64,000 nt of DNA from Eggerthellaceae bacterium. GTDB lineage: Bacteria > Actinomycetota > Coriobacteriia > Coriobacteriales > Eggerthellaceae. The stretch covers positions 1-64,000 of the forward strand of contig JAFSHA010000026.1 of the NCBI GenBank assembly GCA_017440565.1. The letters are read 5' to 3'. Of this stretch, positions 1 through 6,863 are shown piece by piece (the first letter of the stretch is position 1; every line of letters starts with the position of its first letter). The translations under genes were made by a program, and so were the position numbers. Under the pieces are notes generated by a model. The model saw only the letters and a list, made by a program, of their open reading frames with translations, searched no databases and had not been told where the DNA came from.

Positions 1-1247
1 GAATGCTCCTCGGGAAGAAGGCCCGAAAAGCCGATGTTCACGCGACGGATGGGCACATCGCGCAGAGTGGTCTCGTCGAAGAGCTCCTCGAGGCGCTCCA
101 AGAGGAAGCGGCGCGAATTCGTGCGGCGGCCAAGCTTGCGGCTACCGCCCGTGTGCTGCCCGAATCGGCCACCCTGCACGGGGCGCTTCCCGTGGCCGCC
201 GTCGAAAAACTCCGCCTTCGCGGGCGACACGGGCAGCTCGGGCAGCTCGGGCAGCGCGGACGGCGCGGCCTTCGCGGGCAGCTCGGGCTCGGAGGCGCTC
301 GCGCGCACCTGCACGCCATCCGGCCCCGCCGTGCGCGAGTAGCCCACCATCAGGCTTATCCCCTCGGCCACCAGGCCCTTCTCGACCAACTCCAAAATGC
401 TGGCCTCGGCCATTTCGCGCATCACCGTGCGCGCCTCGTCGAAGGTGTAGTCGCACGACAGCACCTGCCCGTTCACCAGAGAATGGGCTTCGGGCTCGTA
501 TGCCTGGATCTCGGCGATGGTGCAGGGCTCCTGCCCCCACGCGTGATCGATGAGGTATTCCGCGTTTTTCCCGAACTCGCGGTAAAGCGTGGCGGAGTCC
601 ATGGCGGCTACGCCCGCCAGGTTGCGCACGCCGTACTTCGCCAGGCGCCGCGCGATGCCGGGGCCGATCTGCCAGATGTCGGTGATGGGCTCGTGAAACC
701 ACACCTCGCGCTTGAACGATTCCTCGTCCAGAAAGCCGATGTTGTCGGGCGCATGTTTGGCCGTGATGTCGAGGGCCACCTTCGCGAGGAACAGGTTCGT
801 GCCCACACCGGCCGTGGCGCAGATGCGCGTCTCATCGAAAACCGCGTCCATGAGCATGCGCGCGAACGTGCGAGCGTCGACGCCGTAGAGCGAAAGGTAG
901 GGTGTCGCGTCGATGAAGCATTCGTCGATCGAGTACACATGCACGTCCTCGGCACTGACAAACCGCAGGTAGATGGCGTAAATCTCGGCCGATTTCTGCA
1001 TGTACAGGCGCATACGCGGCTTGGCCATGACGTAGTCGATTCCCGGAGGGATCTCGAACACGCGGCAGCGGTTGCGCACGCCAAGCGCCTTCATAGCCGG
1101 CGTGATGGCCAAGCAGATGGTTTTCTCCGTGCGGTCGGGGTCGGCCACCACCAAGTTATCGCGGAAGGGATCGAGGCCACGCTCGGCGCACTCGACGCTC
1201 GCATAAAACGACTTGAGGTCTATGCATACGTATGTCTTACCAGGCAT
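1..1247 (-). CDS. Y-family translesion DNA polymerase (UmuC/DinB-like), partial
   Basis: This is a lesion-bypass DNA polymerase of the Y family (ImpB/MucB/SamB group). The gene begins at the ATG at 1247 and runs off the left edge, so about 415 codons are visible and the C-terminus is missing. The N-terminal palm motif (CIDLKSFYASVE, catalytic Asp at residue 10) and the second catalytic motif (SIDE, residues 106-109) are intact. The thumb region (GPGIARRLAKYG), which contacts DNA, is also readable. After about residue 280 comes a Pro/Ala/Ser-rich linker. The long plus-strand reading frame over the same DNA is a shadow. UmuC-like and DinB-like members are hard to separate here, so no symbol is given. 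It would act in SOS-type damage tolerance; no LexA box was identified upstream. Confidence 0.9.
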   Translation of the reverse strand, partial: MPGKTYVCIDLKSFYASVECAERGLDPFRDNLVVADPDRTEKTICLAITPAMKALGVRNRCRVFEIPPGIDYVMAKPRMRLYMQKSAEIYAIYLRFVSAEDVHVYSIDECFIDATPYLSLYGVDARTFARMLMDAVFDETRICATAGVGTNLFLAKVALDITAKHAPDNIGFLDEESFKREVWFHEPITDIWQIGPGIARRLAKYGVRNLAGVAAMDSATLYREFGKNAEYLIDHAWGQEPCTIAEIQAYEPEAHSLVNGQVLSCDYTFDEARTVMREMAEASILELVEKGLVAEGISLMVGYSRTAGPDGVQVRASASEPELPAKAAPSALPELPELPVSPAKAEFFDGGHGKRPVQGGRFGQHTGGSRKLGRRTNSRRFLLERLEELFDETTLRDVPIRRVNIGFSGLLPEEH

Positions 1248-1420
1248 GTCCTGCGCCCCCTTCGCCACCGTCGCAATCCCCTTCCCGCTTTCCGCGCCGC
1301 GGCCTTACCACCTGCAGCCCGCCCGCGCCGACACCAGCCTTCGCCATCGCCACAACGAGCAGGTGCGGGAAAGCGCCACAACGACCATCACCGCAGGCCG
1401 GCACCGAGAACCCGCCCCGC

Positions 1421-1578
1421 TTCCCTGCGGGAGCCTCTGCTTTGCCGCGGCTCCGCTGCCGTTTCTGCTTTGCCGCGGCTCCGCTGCCGTTTCTGCTTTG
1501 CCGCAGCTCCGCTGCCGTTTCCCTGCGGGGGCCTCTGCTTTGTCGCGGCTCCGCTGCCGTTTCCCTGCGGGGGCCTCT
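1421..1578. repeat. GC-rich tandem repeat, 28- and 42-bp units
   Basis: Four head-to-tail units start with GCTTTGCCGCGGCTCCG (1439, 1467, 1495, 1537). The first two are 28 bp. The last two carry an additional 14 bp (CCTGCGGGGGCCTC type), a piece that also precedes the first unit. Each unit holds a small GCGG/CCGC hairpin. No coding role is apparent. The array lies upstream of the polymerase gene. Confidence 0.85.
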
Positions 1579-1685
1579 GCATGCCTTCATTATACGAACT
1601 TTTGTTCTTTTTTTACCAACGAAATGCCTTCGGCCGCGAAACATTCGCGCAAAGGCCGGCGATGCGTCCCGGGACGTCTTCCCTA

Positions 1686-1962
1686 TGTTCAAAAACCGCA
1701 TCCTTGTAGGCGCTCGAGATGAGCTGTGTTCAAAATCGCCGTCCTTGTAGGCACGGGGAACTCCTTATGTTCAAAATCGCCGTCCTTGTAGACGCCGAAA
1801 GCGCCTTCCAGGCCCAAATCGACCTCCCTCGCCATGCTTTGGACCAAATTATTCTACATATTTAGTAAATATGTAGAATAATTTTCAGAGAAGTCGTCTA
1901 CAAGGAGGCTCATTTTGAACACGAGACGCCTCGAACGCCTACAAGGATGCGGTTTTTGAACA
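1686..1962. repeat. Intergenic element with three direct and two inverted copies of a 27-bp motif
   Basis: A motif of the form TGTTCAAAA..CG, a short variable stretch, then TCCTTGTAG occurs at 1686-1712, 1727-1752 and 1768-1793 in the plus orientation and at 1895-1922 and 1936-1962 inverted. The outermost copies are a perfect 27-bp inverted repeat. A 39-bp palindrome sits between the two orientations. No ORF fits inside. It could be a MITE-like element or a structured RNA. Confidence 0.8.
1846..1884. repeat. Perfect 39-nt AT-rich palindrome
   Basis: Two perfect 19-nt arms flank a single central G (1865). The arm reads AAATTATTCTACATATTTA. Its very low GC content in a GC-rich genome is striking. 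It occupies the centre of the surrounding inverted-repeat element. Confidence 0.9.
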
Positions 1963-2120
1963 CAACTTTGGAGCAGGAAGGGATCGAATCCCGAAAGGCA
2001 GGATGAAGCAGCCCCAAACGCGAAGCAGCCCTAGGCGGAAGCGATCCTGGACAGAAGCGGTTCCAAGCGGTGCGATCTCCCTTGCGTTTTCTGGCGTTTG
2101 TGGCGTTTTTTCATCGGGGA

Positions 2121-2158
2121 AATAAAAACAGGCCAGACGTTTTTACCGTCTGACCTGC
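2121..2158 (-). terminator. Rho-independent terminator after tRNA-Arg
   Basis: On the minus strand a stem CAGGTCAGACGG / CGTCTGGCCTG is followed by a T-rich tract. It begins about 8 nt past the tRNA 3' end. Confidence 0.85.
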
Positions 2159-2165
2159 GGTTTTG

Positions 2166-2241
2166 TGGTGCCCTTGAGAGGACTCGAACCTCCGACGCAC
2201 GGTTTAGGAAACCGACGCTCTATCCGCTGAGCTACAAGGGC
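2166..2241 (-). tRNA. tRNA-Arg(CCT)
   Basis: A 76-nt cloverleaf with CCA encoded in the DNA. The acceptor stem pairs GCCCTTG with CAAGGGC, the anticodon loop is TTCCTAA (anticodon CCT), and the T loop is TTCGAGT. Confidence 0.95.
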
Positions 2242-2279
2242 TTGTTCTCCTTCGCGCAAGGCGCGCAAAGCCCGCGAGT

Positions 2280-2295
2280 TGTTTCACGTGAAACA
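2280..2295. other. parS site 1
   Basis: Exact TGTTTCACGTGAAACA, the ParB centromere consensus, extended to a 20-bp palindrome. It lies between the tRNA-Arg gene and the shikimate-kinase-like gene. Confidence 0.9.
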
Positions 2296-2361
2296 ACCGT
2301 CACGAGCGAAAGGCGGCAGCCGAAACGGCGGCGCGCGAAAGCAGCGCCGACCATTGTAGCA

Positions 2362-2889
2362 TTACTTCAGCGCGTCGGCCACCTTGCGCGCCGCGGCCGT
2401 GATGCTCAGGTCGTCGACGTTCACCACGAGGTCGGCGTAGCGCTCGTACAGCGGCAGGCGCTCATCGTACAGATCGCGCAGGCTCATGCCGATACCGCCC
2501 TTCAGAACCACGCCGCGCTCCTGGAAGTCGGTCAGGCGCGCCTTCAGCTCTTCGTAGGAGATCTGCAGGTAAACCACGCGACCGATTTCCGCCAGATGCC
2601 TCATGGCCTCCTCGGAATAAACCGCCGAGCCACCCGTGGCGATGACCGTGCGCTCGGCCGCGACGTCCGAAAGGACCTGGTTCTCAACCTCGATGAAGCC
2701 CTCGGGGCCACATGCGTCGATGAGGCGCTGTAGCGTACGATCGCACTGACTTTGGATCAGCAGGTCGGCATCGATGAAGTTGTAGTGCATGATCTTAGCC
2801 AGCACGACGCCCAGCGTCGACTTGCCAGCACCCGGCATGCCAATGAGAATAATGTTGTCCTTGCCCGCTTCGGCAAGCTTTTCTTTCAT
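2362..2889 (-). CDS. Shikimate-kinase-like P-loop kinase
   Basis: A 175-residue P-loop kinase of the shikimate kinase family, which phosphorylates shikimate in aromatic amino acid synthesis. The ATG at 2889 is chosen because AAGGAG lies 8 nt upstream. Visible features are the Walker A motif GMPGAGKST (residues 17-25), the F-I-D-A-D acid pair (D40, D42) and the C-terminal lid motif RLPLYERYAD. Two positions differ from classic AroK: the usual substrate-binding FR is FI in the segment GFIEVE, and the GGG motif reads GGS. Family membership is clear from length and order of motifs, but activity on shikimate is uncertain, so no symbol is given. It stands alone, with a parS site and tRNA-Arg downstream. 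Confidence 0.75.
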   Translation of the reverse strand: MKEKLAEAGKDNIILIGMPGAGKSTLGVVLAKIMHYNFIDADLLIQSQCDRTLQRLIDACGPEGFIEVENQVLSDVAAERTVIATGGSAVYSEEAMRHLAEIGRVVYLQISYEELKARLTDFQERGVVLKGGIGMSLRDLYDERLPLYERYADLVVNVDDLSITAAARKVADALK

Positions 2890-3159
2890 GAGCGCAACTC
2901 CTTCGCATCGCAAACGTTCGGCACATTATATAGCTCTCCGCAGCTGGATGCGCGCAGCGGGCCGCGACCGTTTGATTCATCGGGTTCGTGGGTCTTCCCT
3001 TCGCACGCCGGGTGCGTGCTTTGAGGGCGAAAAGATGGGATGAATAGACGATCCCATGCGCGAAAGAGCACAATCGCAAGCGGCCAGATGCAAAGGCATC
3101 TGCAAGAGGGCTCGCGCATGCCTCATGCGCGGTTCGCATGCGATGAACGAAAAAATTCG
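2890..3159. other. Intergenic region without recognised gene
   Basis: No credible ORF with a ribosome binding site and no repeat was seen here. It holds the upstream regions of the divergent shikimate-kinase-like gene and tRNA-Ser(GCT). Confidence 0.5.
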
Positions 3160-3188
3160 TTGACCCCTCATGCTGGTTCGAGTAAGAT
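3160..3188 (+). promoter_or_regulatory. Sigma70-type promoter of tRNA-Ser(GCT)
   Basis: TTGACC (3160-3165) and TAAGAT (3183-3188) are separated by 17 bp. The predicted start falls within a few bases of the tRNA 5' end at 3201. Confidence 0.75.
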
Positions 3189-3200
3189 GAATCCTTGCAC

Positions 3201-3291
3201 GGAGATGTGACCGAGAGGCCGAAGGTGCTCGCCTGCTAAGTGAGTATACCCCAAAAGGGTATCTAGGGTTCGAATCCCTACATCTCCGCCA
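3201..3291 (+). tRNA. tRNA-Ser(GCT)
   Basis: A 91-nt type II tRNA with a long variable arm. The acceptor pairs GGAGATG with CATCTCC, the anticodon loop is CTGCTAA (GCT), and G plus CCA are encoded at the 3' end. Confidence 0.95.
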
Positions 3292-3302
3292 CCTGCAATG
3301 CA

Positions 3303-3328
3303 CGCCGCCTATTCAGGCGGCGTTTTTA
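3303..3328 (+). terminator. Terminator of tRNA-Ser(GCT)
   Basis: Stem CGCCGCC / GGCGGCG with a 6-nt loop, followed by TTTTTATTTT. Confidence 0.9.
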
Positions 3329-3469
3329 TTTTCCTTCCGGAGACAAAGCGGCGGGGCGAAACGGAGGGGCGCAAAACGGAAGGGCAAAGCGGAAAGACCA
3401 AACGAAAAGTCACAAAACGATGGGTCGGAGCGGAAGGGCGAAGCGAAGGGACAAAACGGCTGGCGCGCG

Positions 3470-3841
3470 CTACTTTCTACCCCAAGGCCAATGCTCTTTG
3501 ATGGTGGCGCGCATGGGCTTCATGCGGTATTGAGGATGATTCTTCAGGAAGCGCCAACGAGCAAGATACGTTCCACCCAGAAGCACAAGGCCCGTAACGG
3601 CAAACCAAAACGCCAAGTCGAACACGAAATCGTTGCCTTCGAACCACGCATACAGGGCCGCCAAACCAAAAAAGGCCGCAATGCCCGCGTTCAGCACGGT
3701 GAACACCTTGATGAGCACCTCTTTGGCGCGCTCGGGCGAGCGTTTCGCCGCGACCACTAAGTACACGATGGCGGCCACCACGCCGAGAAACAACAGCATA
3801 GGAACGATGCGCGAAAGCCTCGCGACTATGAAGGGAAACAT
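3470..3841 (-). CDS. Small membrane protein of unknown function
   Basis: A 123-residue protein that I do not recognise. The ATG at 3841 has AGGAAAGG upstream. It has three likely membrane segments: about residues 12-32 (MLLFLGVVAAIVYLVV), 47-66 and 74-93. A basic stretch (RSPERAKEVLIK) follows the first segment and the C-terminus is charged. It ends about 140 bp after the tRNA-Ser(GCT) terminator in convergent orientation; the DNA between is a degenerate purine-rich repeat of AAACGGAAGGGC type. Its upstream neighbour, ispE, is on the same strand and ends 45 bp before it, so co-transcription is possible. Confidence 0.65.
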   Translation of the reverse strand: MFPFIVARLSRIVPMLLFLGVVAAIVYLVVAAKRSPERAKEVLIKVFTVLNAGIAAFFGLAALYAWFEGNDFVFDLAFWFAVTGLVLLGGTYLARWRFLKNHPQYRMKPMRATIKEHWPWGRK

Positions 3842-3886
3842 GTCCGACCATCCTTTCCTATTGCTACGATAGCTTGGGCAGCCTGC

Positions 3887-5077
3887 TTACTTCGGACGAA
3901 CAGCCGCCTTCAGCGACGACATCATGGTAGCACGCGCCCACCATCCCTTGAGCTGCGCGGCCGCAGCCAGTTCGCACGCCGTTGCGAAATCGTCCACCAC
4001 GGCGAAGGTGGTGGCCCCGCTTCCGCACAGCATGGCGTGCCGTACGCCCAGCTGCGCGTTGGCCCATGCTCGCACCTCGGCAAGCTCGGGCATGAGGCGC
4101 TCGGCCGCAGGCGCGAGGTTGTTGACCAGCGGAACCTCACTCGCACTTTGCGCCGAAAGCGCAGCCTGCATGGCCTCGGCGGGAACGAGGGTCGGTTCTT
4201 CGTCGAAAGCCGCGTACGCAGCCGGCGTCGACACGCCGCCTTCCGGCTTGATAAGCAGCACGGCGTCCTTGCGCGCAGGAAGTGTTCGAACCAGCTTCTC
4301 ACCCGCGCCTTCAAACTGCGCACAGCCTCCGTTCAGGAAAAACGCCACGTCGGCACCGAGGACGCGCGCCACACGTTCGACAGCCGGATCGTCCGCCGAA
4401 AGGCCCCACAAACGCGCCAAACCTACCAGCACCGCGGCTGCATCGGAAGACCCGCCGCCCAAACCTCCCTGATGCGGAACGTTTTTCTCCAAGCGCACGG
4501 CCACTTTTTCACGCACGGTCCTGCCCACGGCACACGCCAAGGCGTCGACAGCTTTCGTGGCGATGTTGTCACGCGCGGGCACGTCAAGCTCGCCTACGCC
4601 CCCCTTGTCAACCGCGTCGACATACACGAGGATGTTCTTCTCCGGCCCGACAATCGCGTAATAATCAGGCAGTTCGGCATCGGTCCTACGCGCATCCGCC
4701 CCCGCATTATCGCAAACGAATGTTTCACGTGAAACATTCTGATCCGCACAGGCGGAAGGCTCGACCTCCGCCGTGCCTGCCACACGAGCCGCCGCCTCGG
4801 CCGCCAAGCACGCCGCCTTCTCGAGGTAACCCTCCTCAGCCGAGCCACGCGCCACCGGACCCGCGTGCACGTACAACGTGTCATGAAGCGCAAGCGCGTG
4901 CATGATGTTCACGACCTCGTGGTAGCCGTCCGCACGCTTATCGCCCACCGCCAAAAACAGGTTCACCTTCGCCGGAGCCACCAGCTTGAGGCTGCCATGC
5001 CCCAAAAACACCTCGGGCGTCCACTGCACGTTGCGGGCGGTACCCACCATATCGACCTTCATCGATTTCTCGCTCAT
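3887..5077 (-). CDS. ispE: 4-diphosphocytidyl-2-C-methyl-D-erythritol kinase
   Basis: IspE is a GHMP kinase that phosphorylates CDP-methylerythritol in the MEP isoprenoid pathway. The N-terminal motif APAKVNLFL (residues 34-42) and the ATP-binding loop PHQGGLGGGSSDAAA (201-215) are intact, as is the C-terminal CGSGATTFA segment. At 396 residues it is about 90-110 longer than most IspE proteins. The excess is mainly between residues 74 and 168, a stretch that contains N-V-S-R-E-T-F encoded by a perfect parS site. The start at 5077 overlaps the tadA stop as TGATG, with an AAGGAAG Shine-Dalgarno inside tadA, so the two genes are probably translationally coupled. Confidence 0.92.
   Translation of the reverse strand: MSEKSMKVDMVGTARNVQWTPEVFLGHGSLKLVAPAKVNLFLAVGDKRADGYHEVVNIMHALALHDTLYVHAGPVARGSAEEGYLEKAACLAAEAAARVAGTAEVEPSACADQNVSRETFVCDNAGADARRTDAELPDYYAIVGPEKNILVYVDAVDKGGVGELDVPARDNIATKAVDALACAVGRTVREKVAVRLEKNVPHQGGLGGGSSDAAAVLVGLARLWGLSADDPAVERVARVLGADVAFFLNGGCAQFEGAGEKLVRTLPARKDAVLLIKPEGGVSTPAAYAAFDEEPTLVPAEAMQAALSAQSASEVPLVNNLAPAAERLMPELAEVRAWANAQLGVRHAMLCGSGATTFAVVDDFATACELAAAAQLKGWWARATMMSSLKAAVRPK
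4721..4736. other. parS site 2, inside ispE
   Basis: Exact TGTTTCACGTGAAACA, palindromic over 22 bp, within the coding sequence of ispE. It encodes V-S-R-E-T in an insert that is not part of the conserved GHMP fold. Confidence 0.9.
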
Positions 5078-5691
5078 CAGCGCTTCCTTCTTTTCGTCGT
5101 GAAAAAATCTCGCAGCAGGGCTGCGCATTCTTCTTGCAGGATGCCCGGCGTAACCTCGAACCGATGGTTGAGGCGTTCGTCGGCGTGGATGGAATACAGC
5201 GTGCCCAGGGCACCTGCCTTTTGGTCGGGCGCACCGTACACGCAACGCGACACGCGCGCCTGATGCATGAGGCCCGCGCACATGATGCACGGCTCGAGCG
5301 TCACGTACACCGTGCAATCGGAAAGCCGCCAGGCATCAAGCGCCGCGGAAGCCCCCATCATCGCGGAAAACTCGGCATGCGCCGAGGGGTCACGCAAGCT
5401 TTCGCGCAGGTTGTGCCCGCGTGCGATAACACGCGGAAGAGCCGTTGGACGACGCGTGCCGCGATCGATGGGCTCGTAGACCACCACCGCGCCAATAGGC
5501 ACCTCGCCCGCCCTAGCCGCCTTGCGCGCCTCGGCTATGGCAAGTCGCATATAGTCCTCGTCGGACAGGCGCTCGTGCGGCTGCCCGCCAGCCAGCGCGA
5601 GCATCGCCTCGGGATCAGCGCAGACAGACAAAGCCCCTTCGGGGCACGACGCCTCTTCGCATGTGTTTTCTTGCTCGACCATGCCATGCAT
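5077..5691 (-). CDS. tadA: tRNA-specific adenosine-34 deaminase
   Basis: TadA converts A34 to inosine in the anticodon of tRNA-Arg(ACG); that substrate tRNA is encoded in this window at 48384-48460. The zinc deaminase signature is complete: HAEFSAM supplies the first ligand and the proton-shuttling Glu, and PCIMCAGL supplies the two Cys ligands. The 204-residue reading from the ATG at 5691 has about 40 residues of N-terminal extension over the usual 150-170. An in-frame ATG at 5682 is an alternative start. The stop overlaps the ispE start (TGATG). Confidence 0.92.
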   Translation of the reverse strand: MHGMVEQENTCEEASCPEGALSVCADPEAMLALAGGQPHERLSDEDYMRLAIAEARKAARAGEVPIGAVVVYEPIDRGTRRPTALPRVIARGHNLRESLRDPSAHAEFSAMMGASAALDAWRLSDCTVYVTLEPCIMCAGLMHQARVSRCVYGAPDQKAGALGTLYSIHADERLNHRFEVTPGILQEECAALLRDFFTTKRRKR

Positions 5692-5754
5692 TATACGGCA
5701 CCCATCCGCCGAAAGACGCGGCGGCGCGTTTGTGGTATCCTTACGAAGCGCTTT

Positions 5755-5842
5755 GGAGGAATGGCCGAGTGGTTGAAGGCGGCAGTCTTGAAAACTGTTG
5801 AGCCGCAAGGTTCCGTGGGTTCGAATCCTACTTCCTCCGCCA
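5755..5842 (+). tRNA. tRNA-Ser(TGA)
   Basis: An 88-nt type II tRNA. The acceptor pairs GGAGGAA with TTCCTCC, the anticodon is TGA in the sequence GTCTTGAAAAC, and G plus CCA are encoded. Its 3' end is duplicated at 6026-6045. Confidence 0.95.
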
Positions 5843-6096
5843 GTAATTCTAGGGTCCCGGCAACGGGGCCCTTTCTTGTTTGGACAAGCCCCTACGAAAC
5901 AGAAGTAGGATTCGAACCGATGAGGTGGAAAACCGTTAAGAAAACAGCCCAGTGGGCTGTTTTTAGGTTTTCGCCCGCAGGCGCCCTGCGCCAAGGGGTC
6001 GAGCGTTGCGCGCAGCGCGACGCGGGAATCCTACTTCCTCCGCCAGTAATTCCAGGGTCCCGGCAACGGGGCCCTTTCTTGTTTGCACAAGCCCCT
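5823..6096 (+). mobile_element. tRNA-Ser(TGA)-associated hairpin element with 71-bp direct repeats
   Basis: The tRNA 3' end plus terminator (5823-5893) is repeated at 6026-6096 with two mismatches. The 132 bp between the copies start with an inverted partial copy of the same tRNA (GAAGTAGGATTCGAACC, complementary to its T arm and acceptor). Then come a nested hairpin (GGAAAACC, AAACAGCCC / GGGCTGTTT, GGTTTTCG) and a GCGTTGCGCGCAGCGCGACGC hairpin. The core is nearly identical to the one at 26294-26434. No protein is encoded. Confidence 0.8.
5851..5882 (+). terminator. Terminator of tRNA-Ser(TGA), first copy
   Basis: Hairpin AGGGTCCC / GGGGCCCT followed by TTTCTTGTTT. A second copy lies at 6054-6085 within the downstream direct repeat. 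Confidence 0.85.
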
Positions 6097-6171
6097 GCAG
6101 GAGACATGGAATTAAACCAGCCTGAATCAATGGAAGATAGCGGCCACCTTGAAACAGGCTTATCCAAAGTG

Positions 6172-6462
6172 ATGGGGTTTGTCACGAAAATCGGCTTTTT
6201 CATCTGAAAAATATCCAAAACAGAGGGGTTTGTCACAGCTCCGCAGGATCAACGGAGTCGAGACAACGTGAAGCTTCGATGAAACAACTTTGTGACCTGC
6301 GGAAACGCTGGAAACACACAATACGCCCGACCTGTCGACCAACCTCGCGGTGCTCGAAATGCATCAAAACAGCATCGAGAGCCTCGTTCATCGTGACAAA
6401 CCCCCGCCTTTTGGATATTTCTTAGCGTAATCAGCCGAAAAACGTGACAAACCCCCTCGTTC
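6172..6462. repeat. 290-bp inverted-repeat element with two-part arms
   Basis: Left outer motif GGGGTTTGTCACG then AATCGGCT, and left inner motif AATATCCAAAA then GGGGTTTGTCAC, are both present inverted on the right (inner 6393-6423, outer 6433-6460). The central 150 bp hold no ORF that I can support. It resembles a MITE or a structured non-coding element. Confidence 0.75.
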
Positions 6463-6483
6463 TGACTGCACACGAGGGGGTTT
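6451..6483 (+). terminator. Possible terminator at the right end of the inverted-repeat element
   Basis: CCCCCTCG / CGAGGGGG with a 13-nt loop followed by TTT. It could also serve the minus-strand gene that ends at 6520. Confidence 0.5.
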
Positions 6484-6519
6484 GCGAATAACGTACCGAA
6501 ACGTTAGCCGAAGGCGACC

Positions 6520-6777
6520 TTAGTCGTCCAGCACGATGGGCTTGCCAAGCAGCGGGTCGATGGCGCCTTCGCCGTCGCGCTTCACGATTCTTCGCCTGCG
6601 CATGTCCATGCATATGGACACCGGCTTGCCGTTGTCGAGGAACATGCTCTTATAGCCGCAGTTGCCGTAGCCACTGCACGAGCGGCACTTGATATCCTGA
6701 ACCTCGAAACCGGCCAGCACCTCATCCGTCATAATTCGCAGTCGCGTGTTCGCGAACTTCTCATTCACATCCGCCAT
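6520..6777 (-). CDS. Small Cys-rich protein of unknown function
   Basis: An 85-residue protein that I do not recognise. The ATG at 6777 is preceded by AGGGGG at a suitable spacing. The longer reading from an upstream ATG overlaps a possible TATAAT box, so the shorter one is preferred. The centre holds C-R-S-C-S-G-Y-G-N-C-G-Y, followed by a fourth Cys in VSICMDMRRRR. This spacing could bind a metal ion, such as zinc or an iron-sulfur centre. A basic patch RRRRIVKR follows. It lies 87 bp downstream of the phenylacetate-CoA ligase gene on the same strand. Confidence 0.6.
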   Translation of the reverse strand: MADVNEKFANTRLRIMTDEVLAGFEVQDIKCRSCSGYGNCGYKSMFLDNGKPVSICMDMRRRRIVKRDGEGAIDPLLGKPIVLDD

Positions 6778-6863
6778 CAACAGCCCCCTAACGCTCAAGC
6801 GGTTTTCAGCGCTCATTATAACGCTTGGGCGACGCGAACCGCCCAAGCGTCAACCGAGCAACT

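Noticed and set aside
1421-1578. CRISPR array
   Set aside because: Units are tandem with no spacers.
3-1709. 568-codon plus-strand frame over the left end
   Set aside because: The minus strand encodes a Y-family polymerase with all motifs; the plus frame is Arg/His/Leu-rich and runs through the tandem repeat, a typical GC-rich shadow.
2169-2241. Hairpin element after tRNA-Arg(CCT)
   Set aside because: The tRNA 3' end is not duplicated downstream; a T-arm-like GGGATTCGATCCC near 2000 does not match this tRNA.
5892-6236. Short frames across the tRNA-Ser elements (also 26045-26710)
   Set aside because: They read through tRNA ends, terminators and hairpins; similarity between the two loci is at DNA level and the frames are by-products.
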